The notes below the pieces were generated by a model that did not search any database, had not been told where the DNA came from, and was given only the letters and a program-made list of their open reading frames with translations. Source: Variovorax sp. 770b2 (GTDB lineage Bacteria > Pseudomonadota > Gammaproteobacteria > Burkholderiales > Burkholderiaceae_C). Taken from it: a stretch of DNA of 64,000 nucleotides. Shown here piece by piece: positions 52,568 through 62,236 of this stretch; within the stretch, counting starts at the first letter, position 1, and every line of letters begins with the position of its first letter. The translations under genes were made by a program, and so were the position numbers. The DNA lies in the NCBI RefSeq assembly GCF_900115685.1, contig NZ_FOXJ01000004.1, positions 127,256 through 191,255 on the forward strand. Direction: 5' to 3'.

Positions 52568-53642
52568 GCGTTCCGCTTTGGCGGCGGCAGCCGGTTCGCA
52601 GCAGATGCCGCCGGATTTCGCCGCGCAGATCGTCGGCTGGCAGCGCAGCCACGGGCGCAGCGAGCTGCCCTGGCAGAACACCCGCGACCCGTACCGCGTC
52701 TGGCTGTCGGAGGTGATGCTCCAGCAGACGCAGGTCACGACGGTGCTGGGCTACTTCGCGCGCTTTCTCGAACGTTTTCCCGATGTGAAGGCGCTGGCCG
52801 CAGGCACCGAGGACGAGGTGTTCGGTCTCTGGAGCGGCCTGGGCTACTACAGCCGCGCGCGCAACATGCATCGCTGCGCGCAGGACATCGTCGAGCGATT
52901 CGGCGGCGAATTTCCACACACCGCGGCGGAGCTGGTGACCTTGCCCGGCATCGGCCGCTCCACCGCGGCGGCGATCGCGGCGTTCTGCTTCGGCGAGCGC
53001 GTGGCCATCCTCGACGGCAATGTGAAGCGCGTGCTGACGCGCGTGCTCGGTTTCGGCGGCGACATGTCTTCGTCCGCGCAGGAGCGCGCACTGTGGGACC
53101 TGGCGACGCAACTGCTCCCGCCCGCCGAAGAACGCGAAGCGATCGCCAGCTACACACAGGGCCTGATGGACCTCGGCGCCACGGTCTGCCTGCCGCGCAA
53201 GCCCAGCTGCATGATCTGCCCGGTCAACAAGACCTGCGTGGGTTTGCGCGAGGGATCGCCGGAGCGCTATCCCGTCAAGACCCGCAAGCTCAAGCGCAGT
53301 GCGCAGTCGCTCTGGGTGCTGCTGGCGCGCGATGCACAGGGCCGCATCTGGTTGGAAAAGCGGCCGGCGAAAGGCATCTGGGCGGGGCTGCATTGCCTGC
53401 CGGTGTTCGACAGCCGCGACGACCTGCTCGCGGCGCTGCCATCCGCCGCGCAGCGCGGCGCGCACGACCTCCCACCCTTCGTGCATGTGCTCACCCACAA
53501 GGACCTGCACCTGCACCCGGTGCTGCTGGAAGGCGTGCAACCGCAGGGCGACGTTGCGCGCTGGGTCGAAGCGCAGGAATGGGCCCGGTTGGGACTGCCC
53601 GCGCCGGTGCGCAAGCTGCTGGAGAGCCGCAGCGCGGCCTAG
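52557..53642 (+). CDS. mutY: A/G-specific adenine glycosylase MutY
   Basis: DNA glycosylase of 361 residues that removes A opposite 8-oxoG. It has the HhH segment LPGIGRSTAAAI, catalytic Asp in ILDGNVKRVLTR and the Fe-S Cys set C-x6-C-x2-C-x5-C in CLPRKPSCMICPVNKTC. The NUDIX-like C-terminal domain follows. GTG 52557 overlaps the GTPase stop; ATG 52605 (345 residues) also matches the family N-terminus. Confidence 0.96.
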   Translation: MRPERSALAAAAGSQQMPPDFAAQIVGWQRSHGRSELPWQNTRDPYRVWLSEVMLQQTQVTTVLGYFARFLERFPDVKALAAGTEDEVFGLWSGLGYYSRARNMHRCAQDIVERFGGEFPHTAAELVTLPGIGRSTAAAIAAFCFGERVAILDGNVKRVLTRVLGFGGDMSSSAQERALWDLATQLLPPAEEREAIASYTQGLMDLGATVCLPRKPSCMICPVNKTCVGLREGSPERYPVKTRKLKRSAQSLWVLLARDAQGRIWLEKRPAKGIWAGLHCLPVFDSRDDLLAALPSAAQRGAHDLPPFVHVLTHKDLHLHPVLLEGVQPQGDVARWVEAQEWARLGLPAPVRKLLESRSAA

Positions 53643-53645
53643 GTT

Positions 53646-54521
53646 CTAGTTGGCGTCGAGCTCGCGGTGCCGCTTGAGCGAACCCCAGCGGGCGCCGAAC
53701 GTATGCGCCAGCTGTTCGACCAGAAACACCGAGCGGTGCTGCCCGCCCGTGCAGCCGATGGCCACCGTGACGTAGCTGCGATGGTCGCGCGCGAGTGCGT
53801 CGAGCCAGTGCGACAGAAACTGCTCGATGTCGTCGTACATGCGCGCCACGTCTTCATGCTCCCGCAGCCACTCGATCACCGGCGTGTCGCGGCCCGTGAG
53901 CGGGCGCAGCGCGGGCACGTAGTGCGGGTTGGGCAGCATGCGCACGTCGAACACGTAGTCGGCATCGAGCGGCACGCCGCGCTTGAAGGCGAACGACTCG
54001 AACACCAGCGTGAGCGCGCTCTGCGGCGCGGAGATCAGCGCCTTGATGTAGCTCTGCAGTTGCGCGGGGCGGATGAGGCTGGTGTCGATCACGTCGGCGC
54101 CGTCGCGCAGGTCGGCCAGCAGTTCGCGTTCGAGCTCGATGGCCTGCGCGAGCACGCGGTGCTGCTCGGGCACGTCGGTGCGGCCTTCCTGGCGCGAGAG
54201 CGGGTGGCGCCGGCGGGTTTCCGAATAGCGGCGCAGCAGCGCGTCGGTGGTCGCATCGAGGAAGAGCGATCGCAGCGACACGCCGTCGCGGCGCAGCGCT
54301 TCGAGCTGCTGCGGAACGATCGGCAGCGACACGCCGCTGCGCACGTCCATCGCGATGGCCACGCGGGTGGCCTGCTGCTCGTGCTGCAAGGCGATGAACG
54401 AGGTCAGGAGTTCGGGCGGCAGGTTGTCCACGCAGTAGTAGCCGGCGTCTTCCAGCGCGTGCAGCGCCACCGACTTGCCGGAGCCCGACATGCCGGTGAT
54501 GAGCACCAGGTCCAGGTTCAT
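53646..54521 (-). CDS. rapZ: RNase adapter protein RapZ
   Basis: Protein of 291 residues. N-terminal P-loop GMSGSGKSVALHALEDAGYYCVD and C-terminal GCTGGQHRSVFLVEQL are diagnostic. In E. coli RapZ directs RNase E to the sRNA GlmZ and controls glucosamine-6-phosphate synthase; here the PTS context of other bacteria is absent and it overlaps recN (ATGA). Confidence 0.95.
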   Translation of the reverse strand: MNLDLVLITGMSGSGKSVALHALEDAGYYCVDNLPPELLTSFIALQHEQQATRVAIAMDVRSGVSLPIVPQQLEALRRDGVSLRSLFLDATTDALLRRYSETRRRHPLSRQEGRTDVPEQHRVLAQAIELERELLADLRDGADVIDTSLIRPAQLQSYIKALISAPQSALTLVFESFAFKRGVPLDADYVFDVRMLPNPHYVPALRPLTGRDTPVIEWLREHEDVARMYDDIEQFLSHWLDALARDHRSYVTVAIGCTGGQHRSVFLVEQLAHTFGARWGSLKRHRELDAN

Positions 54522-56200
54522 GACGTGGCCGCCGAGGTCTTGTGGCCGAGCATCTCGCGGGCATGCGCGAGCGAGGTCTGCGAGACCTTCTCGCCGCCCA
54601 GCATGCGGGCGATTTCGTTGGCGCGGGTGTCGTCGTCCAGCCGCGACACGCCGCTCTCGGTGCGCGGGCCGTCCTTGCCGGCGCCCGCCGTCTGGCGCTT
54701 GGCCACGACCAGGTGATGGTCGGCGCAGGCGGCCACCTGCGGCAGGTGGGTCACGGCCAGCACCTGGCGGTCGCGGCCGAGTTGCCTCATGAGGCGGCCG
54801 ACGGTTTCGGCAACCGCGCCGCCGACGCCTGCATCGACCTCGTCGAAGATCAGCGTCTGGGCGGTGCCGAGCTGGCTCGTCGTCACCGCGATGGCCAGCG
54901 CAATGCGCGAGAGCTCGCCGCCCGAAGCCACCTTGCCGATCGCGCGCGGGGTGCTGCCGGTATGGCCGGCCACGAGGAAGGCGATGTCTTCCAGGCCTGC
55001 GCGGCCGGGCTGTGCCAGCGGCTGCAGTTCGATCTCGAAGCGCCCGCCCTGCATGCCCAGACCCTGCATGGCTTGCGTCACGGCCTGGGCCAGGCGCGGG
55101 GCGGCCTGCTTGCGGGCCTTGCCGAGAGCCTTGGCTTCTTTCAGGTAGGCCTGCTGGGCGTTCTGCTCGGCGCGCTCCAGGCTCTCGAGATCGCTTTGCG
55201 CGTCCAGCGCCTGCAACTCGGCTTGCCAGCCGGCCAGCAGTGCGGGCAGTTCGCCCGGCGTGCGCTTGTAGCGGCGCGCGAGCGACATCCACAGGCCCAT
55301 GCGTTCGTCCAGCTCGGCCAGGCTTTGCGGATCGGCCTCGGCGTCGCGCAGGTAGCCGTGCAGGGTGTGGGCGGCGTCGGATGCCTGCGCCACGCAGGAG
55401 GCCAGCACCTCGCCCAGCGAGCGGAATTCGGGCTCGATGTGCTCGCAGTTCTGCAGCAGCGTGGCCGCGCGCGAGAGCGCGGAAAGCGCGCCGTTGTCGT
55501 CGTCCTCGAGCGCCTGGCTTGCGCCCTGCGCCGCGTCGATCAGCGCCTGGGCGTTGGAGATGCGCGAGTGGTTGGTCGACAGCTCTTCCCATTCGTCGGC
55601 GCCGGGCGCGAGCTTGGCGACCTCGGAGATCTGCCACTGCAGCCGCTCGCGTTCGCGCTGCAGCGAGTCTTGGGCCGAGCGTGCGTGCTCCAGCGCGGAG
55701 AGCGCCAGCCGCCAGCCTTGCCAGGCGGCGTCGAGCGCATCGGTGCGCACGCCCGCGTAGGCGTCCAGCAGGCCGCGCACGGCCTCGGGGCGCGTGAGGC
55801 TCTGCCAGGCGTGCTGGCCGTGGATGTCGAGCAGGCGGTCGCCCAGGTCGCGCAGTTGCGTGGCGGTGGCCGGGCTGCCATTGATCCAGCCGCGGCTGCG
55901 GCCCTGCAGGTCGACGGTGCGGCGCAGCAGGAGTGCGTCGCCGGCCTCGAAGCCGCCTTCGTCCAGCCAGGCGTCCAGGGCCGGGTCGGCATCGAATTCG
56001 GCGCTCACGTCCAGGCGCTCGGCGCCTTCGCGCACGGCGCCTGCGTCGGCCCGGTTGCCCAGCGCCAGTTGCAGCGCGTCGATCAGGATGGACTTGCCCG
56101 CGCCGGTTTCGCCGGTCAACACCGTGAAGCCGCCGGACAGGTCCAGTTCGAGTGATCGCACGATCACGAAGTCGCGCAGTGCGATGCGTCGCAGCGCCAT
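54518..56200 (-). CDS. recN: DNA repair protein RecN
   Basis: SMC-like ATPase of 560 residues for double-strand break repair. Walker A is GETGAGKSILIDALQ near residue 30, the signature VASGGELSRIALAI and Walker B TLIFDEVDAGVGG near the end. The middle is coiled coil. It overlaps rapZ by four bases and follows nadK closely. Confidence 0.95.
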   Translation of the reverse strand: MALRRIALRDFVIVRSLELDLSGGFTVLTGETGAGKSILIDALQLALGNRADAGAVREGAERLDVSAEFDADPALDAWLDEGGFEAGDALLLRRTVDLQGRSRGWINGSPATATQLRDLGDRLLDIHGQHAWQSLTRPEAVRGLLDAYAGVRTDALDAAWQGWRLALSALEHARSAQDSLQRERERLQWQISEVAKLAPGADEWEELSTNHSRISNAQALIDAAQGASQALEDDDNGALSALSRAATLLQNCEHIEPEFRSLGEVLASCVAQASDAAHTLHGYLRDAEADPQSLAELDERMGLWMSLARRYKRTPGELPALLAGWQAELQALDAQSDLESLERAEQNAQQAYLKEAKALGKARKQAAPRLAQAVTQAMQGLGMQGGRFEIELQPLAQPGRAGLEDIAFLVAGHTGSTPRAIGKVASGGELSRIALAIAVTTSQLGTAQTLIFDEVDAGVGGAVAETVGRLMRQLGRDRQVLAVTHLPQVAACADHHLVVAKRQTAGAGKDGPRTESGVSRLDDDTRANEIARMLGGEKVSQTSLAHAREMLGHKTSAATS

Positions 56201-56201
56201 G

Positions 56202-57113
56202 TCAGGAGCCCCCTTCGTTCCAATGAAGTTTCTTGCGCAGCGTGTCGAAGTAGCTCCAGCCGCGCGGGTGCAGGAAGCGCACCCGGAAGTCGGAGCGGCG
56301 CACCACCACGCGATCGCCGATCGCGAGCGAGGCCAGTGACTGCATGTCGAAATTGGCGCTGGCGTCGCGCCCGCCGACCAGCTCGATCACGATCTCGTCG
56401 GCATCGGGCAGCAGCACCGGGCGGTTCGAGAGCGTGTGCGGCGCGATCGGCACCAGCACCCATCCGGGCACTGCCGGATGAAGCAAGGGTCCGCCGGCCG
56501 ACAGCGCATAGGCGGTCGATCCGGTGGGCGTGGCGATGATCAGGCCGTCGGCGCGCTGGTTGGCCACGAAATGGCTGCCCACCGACACGCGCAGCTCGAC
56601 CATGCCCGAGGTGGCACCGCGGTTGACCACCACGTCGTTCATGGCGAGCGCATCGAACACACAGGCGCCGTCGCGCATGACCTGCGCGTGCATCAGGCTG
56701 CGGTGGTCTTCTTCGTATTCGCCGGCTAGCATGGGGATGAGCGTGGCCTGGTAGTTGTCCAGCGGGATGTCGGTGATGAAGCCGAGCCGTCCGCGGTTGA
56801 TGCCGATCAGCGGGATGCCGTAGCTGGCAAGCTGCCGGCCGATGCCCAGCATGGTGCCGTCGCCGCCGACCACCAGTCCGAGGTCGCAGCGCTGGCCGAT
56901 TTCCTCGACCGACAGGGCTTCGTAGCGCGGATGGGCGGGGGCGCCGGCGTCTTCCTCCTCGCAGGTCGAGCGCTCGACGAAGACCTTGCATCCCTGCGAC
57001 TCCAGGAAGGTGCCGATGGTCTCCATGACGCCGTCGCGCGCATCGGCCTGCGCTCTGGCGCCGGAAGCCTGGTATTTGCCGATCAGGGCGACGTGACGGA
57101 AGCGGGAGGTCAT
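56202..57113 (-). CDS. nadK: NAD kinase
   Basis: Enzyme of 303 residues that phosphorylates NAD to NADP. GGDGTMLGIGRQL is the nucleotide motif, followed by NRGRLGFITDI and MNDVVVNRG, and TGSTAYALSAGG. Divergent from hrcA by 31 bases. Confidence 0.96.
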   Translation of the reverse strand: MTSRFRHVALIGKYQASGARAQADARDGVMETIGTFLESQGCKVFVERSTCEEEDAGAPAHPRYEALSVEEIGQRCDLGLVVGGDGTMLGIGRQLASYGIPLIGINRGRLGFITDIPLDNYQATLIPMLAGEYEEDHRSLMHAQVMRDGACVFDALAMNDVVVNRGATSGMVELRVSVGSHFVANQRADGLIIATPTGSTAYALSAGGPLLHPAVPGWVLVPIAPHTLSNRPVLLPDADEIVIELVGGRDASANFDMQSLASLAIGDRVVVRRSDFRVRFLHPRGWSYFDTLRKKLHWNEGGS

Positions 57114-57144
57114 ATCTCACAAATTACAACACTAAAATCTTTCA

Positions 57145-58152
57145 ATGCTGGACGACCGTGCCAAGTTGCTGCTCAAGACGCTCGTCGAGCGCTACATCGC
57201 CGACGGGCAACCCGTCGGGTCACGCACGTTGTCGCGCGCACCGGGGCTGGATCTGTCGCCCGCGACCATCCGCAACGTCATGTCCGACCTGGAGGCGCTG
57301 GGGCTGATTGCCAGCCCGCACACCTCGGCCGGCCGCATCCCGACCCATCGCGGCTATCGCCTGTTCGTGGACACCATGCTGACCGCCCAGCGCGAGCAGA
57401 TGAGCACGCCGAGCCTGGCGCCCGACCAGCCGCAGAAGGTGATCGCCAATGCGGCGAATATCCTGTCGAACCTGTCGCAGTTCGTCGGGGTGGTGATGGC
57501 GCCGCGCCGCGCATCGGTGTTCAAGCAGATCGAATTCCTGCGGTTGTCCGAGAACCGGCTGCTGGTGATCATCGTCTCGCCCGACGGCGACGTGCAGAAC
57601 CGGGTGATCTTTCCGGAGGCCGACTACTCGCAGTCGCAACTGGTCGAGGCTTCCAACTACATCAACGCGCACTACGCGGGTCTCACCATAGAGCAGGTGC
57701 GCGATCGCCTGCAGTCCGAGGTCGAGAAACTGCGCGGCGAAATTGCCGCGCTCATGCAGGCAGCGGTCCAGGTGAGTTCCGAAGTGCTGACCGAGGCGCA
57801 GGAAGACGACGTCGTGATCTCCGGCGAACGCAACCTGCTCGCTGTGACCGACTTCTCCAGCGACATGGGCCAGCTGCGCCGCGCCTTCGAGCTCTTCGAG
57901 CAGAAGGCGCAACTGATGCGATTGCTCGATGTGTCGAGCAAGGCCGAGGGCGTGCGCATCTTCATCGGCGGCGAAAGCCAGGTGGTGCCGTTCGAGGAGC
58001 TCTCCATCGTCAGCGCCAACTATGAAGTGGACGGGCAGGTGGTGGGTACGCTGGGGGTGATCGGGCCTACCCGCATGCCTTATGAACGCATGATCCAGAT
58101 CGTCGACATCACGTCGAGGCTGGTGAGCAATGCGCTGAGCCATCGCAAGTAG
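57145..58152 (+). CDS. hrcA: Heat-inducible transcription repressor HrcA
   Basis: Repressor of 335 residues. The N-terminal winged helix (LLLKTLVERYIADGQPVGSRTL, LSPATIRNVMSDLE) and the central HrcA domain are typical (TSAGRIPTHRGYRLFVD, GVRIFIGGE). It binds CIRCE; a perfect CIRCE site lies at the rpoH promoter in this window (11133-11159). I see no CIRCE at hrcA itself. Confidence 0.97.
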   Translation: MLDDRAKLLLKTLVERYIADGQPVGSRTLSRAPGLDLSPATIRNVMSDLEALGLIASPHTSAGRIPTHRGYRLFVDTMLTAQREQMSTPSLAPDQPQKVIANAANILSNLSQFVGVVMAPRRASVFKQIEFLRLSENRLLVIIVSPDGDVQNRVIFPEADYSQSQLVEASNYINAHYAGLTIEQVRDRLQSEVEKLRGEIAALMQAAVQVSSEVLTEAQEDDVVISGERNLLAVTDFSSDMGQLRRAFELFEQKAQLMRLLDVSSKAEGVRIFIGGESQVVPFEELSIVSANYEVDGQVVGTLGVIGPTRMPYERMIQIVDITSRLVSNALSHRK

Positions 58153-58183
58153 GCCGCTGCGGCGAATAGAATCATGGCCCAGT

Positions 58184-58260
<77 letters not shown>

Positions 58261-58329
58261 ACTGCATTTTCAACTTTTGATCATGCGGGGCCGGAAGGTC
58301 AAAAAACGCATGCTATAATTGCAAGCTGT

Positions 58330-58406
58330 GCGGCTGTAGCTCAGTTGGATAGAGTACTTGGCTACGAACCAAGGGGTCGTGGGTTCAATTCCTGCCAGCC
58401 GCACCA
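58330..58406 (+). tRNA. tRNA-Arg (anticodon ACG)
   Basis: 77-base cloverleaf with acceptor GCGGCTG/CAGCCGC, discriminator A and encoded CCA. The anticodon arm CTTGG-CTACGAA-CCAAG gives ACG. It lies 69 bases after the CAT tRNA and before a terminator. Confidence 0.95.
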
Positions 58407-58417
58407 CTCTCTCGATG

Positions 58418-58454
58418 GCCTAGAAGGTTTACTCCTTCTAGGCCATTTTCTTTT
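58418..58454 (+). terminator. Terminator after the tRNA pair
   Basis: Eleven-base perfect stem GGCCTAGAAGG/CCTTCTAGGCC, followed by ATTTTCTTTT. Confidence 0.85.
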
Positions 58455-58550
58455 GGGCGACGTGAATCAGAAGCCGCCGTTCGAACGATGGCTGCTGTCC
58501 TGGCGCCTGGACGCTAAAGTCCGTTCAAGTCAAAACGGATCAGGGCGACC

Positions 58551-58994
58551 ATGAACATTCGAACCATACGGCGGGCGTGCCAACTGCTCTTGCTGCTCTC
58601 GGCCGCGGGCTCGGTGTCTGCGGGAACCATTGCATGTGTGCCGAGCCCGGGCGGTGCAGCCGGCTCTTTCCATTGGATTCGCCGAATCGCCATCGACGAG
58701 CACTCGCGAACCGTCAACATGGACATCGTGCGCTCCAGGACGAAGGACACCGAGACCATGGGCAAGATGCGCGCCGAACTGGTGAACATGGAGGGGACTT
58801 CCTCCGGCGAGCCCGTCTATCTCTTCAACTCCATTCCCGCTGCCGGAGACGAGGTCACGAACCTCTTCAAGCTGTTCAAGTCCGGCGAATGGCAACTGGC
58901 CAGGGTGGGGGTCGTCTTCGTCAACAAGGTGCCCGCCTTGCGAGGCGTCGAGCCGACCATGTCGTTCGACTGCAAGCGCTCGGACCTGGGTTGA
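58551..58994 (+). CDS. Secreted protein of unknown function
   Basis: Protein of 147 residues with a signal peptide (VSAG) and a predicted beta-rich mature part. It has two Cys (IACVPSP and SFDCKRS) that may form a disulfide. I recognise no family. It has its own position between the tRNAs and greB, with no obvious promoter partner. Confidence 0.65.
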   Translation: MNIRTIRRACQLLLLLSAAGSVSAGTIACVPSPGGAAGSFHWIRRIAIDEHSRTVNMDIVRSRTKDTETMGKMRAELVNMEGTSSGEPVYLFNSIPAAGDEVTNLFKLFKSGEWQLARVGVVFVNKVPALRGVEPTMSFDCKRSDLG

Positions 58995-59041
58995 CGTCGC
59001 ACTGACAAACCTGCTCCTATTCAAAGGCAAAGGGCTCTTCG

Positions 59042-59620
59042 TTGAACAAGGCATTCACCAAGGAAACCGACAACGACGCGGACGACGACGGCGCCGACGG
59101 TGCAGCGCCTGCGCTGCCGGCCGGCAGCAAGAACTACGTGACGCCGGAGGGCTACGCTCGGTTGCGCGACGAGCTGCTCCAGCTGATGGACGAGGAGCGA
59201 CCGAAGGTCGTCGAGGCTGTGCACTGGGCCGCCAAGAACGGCGATCGTTCGGAAAATGGCGACTATCTCTATGGCAAGAAGCGGCTGCGCGAGATCGACC
59301 GGCGCATTCGCTTTCTCACCAAGCGCCTGGAAATCGCCGAGATCACGGATCCATCGGTGCACCATGGCAGCGACCAGATCTTCTTCGGTGCCACCGTCCG
59401 TTATGTCGACGAGACCGGCGACGACGAACGCACCATCACGATCCTGGGCATCGACGAGGCGGACAGTGCCCGGTCGCAGGTCAGCTGGATCTCCCCGATC
59501 GCGCGTGCCCTTCTGAAGTCACGCGAAGGCGACGTGGTGAAGCTCGTGACGCCGGGCGGGGTGCACGAGGTGGAAATACTGTCGGTGAGTTATCCGGCGC
59601 CGCGTCCGGCCGCGGACTGA
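59042..59620 (+). CDS. greB: Transcription elongation factor GreB
   Basis: Protein of 192 residues that rescues backtracked RNA polymerase. The N-terminal coiled coil (YARLRDELLQLMDEERPKVVEAV) holds the acidic tip GDRSENGDYLYGKKRLREIDRR, typical of GreB, followed by the FKBP-like domain. An acidic stretch of about 20 residues precedes the Gre domain. The start is TTG 59042. Convergent with spoT. Confidence 0.95.
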   Translation: MNKAFTKETDNDADDDGADGAAPALPAGSKNYVTPEGYARLRDELLQLMDEERPKVVEAVHWAAKNGDRSENGDYLYGKKRLREIDRRIRFLTKRLEIAEITDPSVHHGSDQIFFGATVRYVDETGDDERTITILGIDEADSARSQVSWISPIARALLKSREGDVVKLVTPGGVHEVEILSVSYPAPRPAAD

Positions 59621-59652
59621 TCGACGCGAGGCGAGGCGCGGCCCGCCTGTCG

Positions 59653-61908
59653 TCAGGGCACCGGAACGGTCCGCGCCGCGGTCAGCACCGATGCGGTCCG
59701 CCGGGCGGCGCGCAGCACGGCGTCCAGATGCGTGCGATCGCGTACCGCGATCACGAACCGAAGGTCCGTCGAATCCTGCGGCGTCTCGTCGGCCATTTCC
59801 ACATGCGTGATGTCTGCTTCCGCGTCCGCCAGCGTGGCGGCTACGCGCGCCAGCACGCCCTTGTCATTGCGCACGGTGATCACCACGCCGGTCTCGAAGG
59901 CGCGCGTCGGTTCGTCCGCCCATTCGACCGCAAAGAATCGCTCGCTGTCTTTGTGGCGCAACCGTTGGCCGACACCGCAATCCTCGGTGTGCACCACCAG
60001 ACCCTCGCCGTGCCCGAGATACCCCACGATCTGGTCGCCCGGAATGGGGCGGCAGCACAGGGCGAAGCGCACCGACGAGTTCTCGCTGCCGTCGAGCGTG
60101 ACCGCGCCCTGCGACACGGTCTCGTGCGAGATGAAGCGTTCACGGCTCAGCAGCAGGGCGTCGGGCCGCTCGCCCAGCTCGGCGAGAAGCGCCATGAGCC
60201 GCTTGGCGACGATGCTCGCGATGCGCTTGCCCAGGCCGATGTCGGTCAGCAATTCCGCGCGGTTGCGGTTGCCGGTGAAGCGCAGCAGCTTTTCCCACAA
60301 GGCCTGGTGCTCGTCGTCCTCTTCGGGCAGCTTGCCGAGGCCTTCGGCGCGCAGCGCCTGGGCGAGCAGCTTTTCGCCGAGACCTTCGGATTCGGCATGC
60401 GCCAGCGTCTTGAGGTAGTGGCGAATCTTGGAGCGAGCCCGGCCGGTTCGAACGAAGCCGAGCCATGCAGGATTGGGGGTCGACACCGGCGCCGTGATCA
60501 CCTCGACCACGTCGCCGTTCTTGAGTTCGGTGCGCAGCGGCACCTGGTCGCCGTTGATGCGCGCGGCCGAGGTGTGGTCGCCGATGTTGCTGTGGATGGC
60601 GTAGGCGAAGTCGACCACCGTCGCGCCGCGCGGCAGCGCCATGATCTGGCTTTTCGGCGTGAAGACATAAACGGCATCGGGGAACAGGTCGACCTTGACG
60701 TGGTCCCAGAACTCCGCGGCATCGCGCGTCTCGTCCTGGATGTCGAGGAGCGACTGCAGCCATTTCGTGCCCAGCCGGTCGTTGCTCGCCCCGTTCGGCT
60801 CGGCGGCCTTGTAGAGCCAGTGCGCAGCCACGCCAGACTCGGCCACCACGTGCATTGCCTCGGTACGCAGCTGGAACTCGACGCTCACACCGGCCGGACC
60901 GACCAGCGTCGTGTGCAGCGACTGGTAGCCGTTGAGCTTGGCGATCGCGATGTGGTCCTTGAATTTGCCGGGCAGCGGCTTGTACATCTGGTGAAGGATG
61001 CCGAGGCCGGTATAGCAGGCGGTCACGTTCGGCACGATCAGGCGAAAGCCGTAGATGTCGGTCACCTGGGCGAAGCTCAGGTGTTTTTCTTCCATCTTGC
61101 GGTAGATGGAATACAGCGTTTTCTCGCGCCCCGCGATTCGCAGCGTCATGCCGGCAGAGGAGAAGGCGGCTTCGACTTCTTTCTGCACTTTCTGGATCAA
61201 GTCTCGTCGTCGCCCGCGTGCCTTCGCCACCGCTTTCGATAGCGTCGCGTAGCGCCATGGCTTGAGGTGTCGGAACGACAGTTCCTGCAGCTCGCGGTAG
61301 GTCTGGTTCAAGCCGAGGCGGTGCGCGATAGGCGCGTAGATCTCGAGCGTTTCGCGCGAGATGCGGGCCCACTTTTCGCGCGGCGCATCGGCCAGCGTGC
61401 GCATGTTGTGCGTGCGGTCGGCCAGCTTGACCAGGATGACGCGCACATCGCGCGCCATGGCCAGAAGCATCTTGCGAAACGATTCGGCCTGGTTTTCTTC
61501 GCGGGTGTTGAACTGCAGCTTGTCGAGCTTGGTGAGCCCGTCGACCAGTTCGGCGACCGGGGCGCCGAAGCGTTCGATCAGCTCGGGCTTGGTCACGCCG
61601 CAGTCTTCGATGGCGTCGTGCAGCAGTGCTGCCATCAGCGCCTGGGCATCGAGCTTCCACTCGGCGCATTGCGCCGCCACGGCGATGGGATGGGTGATGT
61701 ACGGTTCGCCGCTGTTGCGCAGCTGGCCCAGGTGGGCCTCGTCGGCAAAGCGGTAGGCTCGGCGTACCAGTTCGGTGTCTTCGGGGCCCAGGTAGTCCAG
61801 GCGCGCCGTCAATGCAGCGAAGCTTGCCGCAGCCGCATTCAGTGCCGCCGGGCTCGGCTTCGGCACGCCCGTGGGGGCTTGGGACTGATGTTTGGCAACC
61901 GCGCTCAT
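59653..61908 (-). CDS. spoT: Bifunctional (p)ppGpp synthetase/hydrolase SpoT (Rsh)
   Basis: Stringent-response enzyme of 751 residues. The HD hydrolase domain is intact (HPIAVAAQCAEWK, ALLHDAIEDCG), then the synthetase domain (YSIYRKMEEK, VSVEFQLRTEAMH), a TGS domain (YVFTPKSQIMALPRGATVVDFA) and a C-terminal ACT domain. The intact HD makes it bifunctional (SpoT) rather than RelA. A GTG three codons upstream (61917) is possible. Downstream of rpoZ. Confidence 0.95.
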   Translation of the reverse strand: MSAVAKHQSQAPTGVPKPSPAALNAAAASFAALTARLDYLGPEDTELVRRAYRFADEAHLGQLRNSGEPYITHPIAVAAQCAEWKLDAQALMAALLHDAIEDCGVTKPELIERFGAPVAELVDGLTKLDKLQFNTREENQAESFRKMLLAMARDVRVILVKLADRTHNMRTLADAPREKWARISRETLEIYAPIAHRLGLNQTYRELQELSFRHLKPWRYATLSKAVAKARGRRRDLIQKVQKEVEAAFSSAGMTLRIAGREKTLYSIYRKMEEKHLSFAQVTDIYGFRLIVPNVTACYTGLGILHQMYKPLPGKFKDHIAIAKLNGYQSLHTTLVGPAGVSVEFQLRTEAMHVVAESGVAAHWLYKAAEPNGASNDRLGTKWLQSLLDIQDETRDAAEFWDHVKVDLFPDAVYVFTPKSQIMALPRGATVVDFAYAIHSNIGDHTSAARINGDQVPLRTELKNGDVVEVITAPVSTPNPAWLGFVRTGRARSKIRHYLKTLAHAESEGLGEKLLAQALRAEGLGKLPEEDDEHQALWEKLLRFTGNRNRAELLTDIGLGKRIASIVAKRLMALLAELGERPDALLLSRERFISHETVSQGAVTLDGSENSSVRFALCCRPIPGDQIVGYLGHGEGLVVHTEDCGVGQRLRHKDSERFFAVEWADEPTRAFETGVVITVRNDKGVLARVAATLADAEADITHVEMADETPQDSTDLRFVIAVRDRTHLDAVLRAARRTASVLTAARTVPVP

Positions 61909-61952
61909 GGCTACCACTTTAGCGTGACCGTTCCATGGGCGCGTCCAGACAT

Positions 61953-61981
61953 AAAAAAAGCACCGCTTTGCGGTGCCTTTT
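61953..61981 (-). terminator. Terminator between rpoZ and spoT
   Basis: GCACCGC-AAA-GCGGTGC followed by seven T on the minus strand. Strong enough to separate the rpoZ message from spoT. Confidence 0.8.
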
Positions 61982-62001
61982 CGTTGCAGGGCTGCGTCAG
62001 A

Positions 62002-62205
62002 TCAGCCCGGCACCTTCTTGAGCATTTCGATGCCGATCTTGCCTTCGGCGATTTCGCGCAGGGCGGTCACGGCGGGCTTGTTCTTGCTCTCGATCTTGGG
62101 CGCGTGGCCCTGGCTCAGCATGCGCGCACGGTACGTGGCGGCCAGCACGAGCTGGAAGCGGTTGGGGATCTGAAGCAGACAGTCTTCGACGGTGATGCGG
62201 GCCAT
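62002..62205 (-). CDS. rpoZ: RNA polymerase omega subunit
   Basis: Protein of 67 residues (MARITVEDCLLQIPNRFQLVLAA) matching the omega N-terminus; it helps assemble beta-prime and senses ppGpp with it. It follows gmk and precedes spoT, the usual gmk-rpoZ-spoT order. Confidence 0.96.
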   Translation of the reverse strand: MARITVEDCLLQIPNRFQLVLAATYRARMLSQGHAPKIESKNKPAVTALREIAEGKIGIEMLKKVPG

Positions 62206-62236
62206 GATGAGTATCTTTCGGTCGGTGAGCGGGAGA

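Noticed and set aside
57114..57144. Possible CIRCE site in front of hrcA
   Set aside because: No TTAGCACTC/GAGTGCTAA pair is present in this short gap.
60140..61669. Minus-strand ORF within spoT
   Set aside because: Shifted frame of spoT with no homology features.
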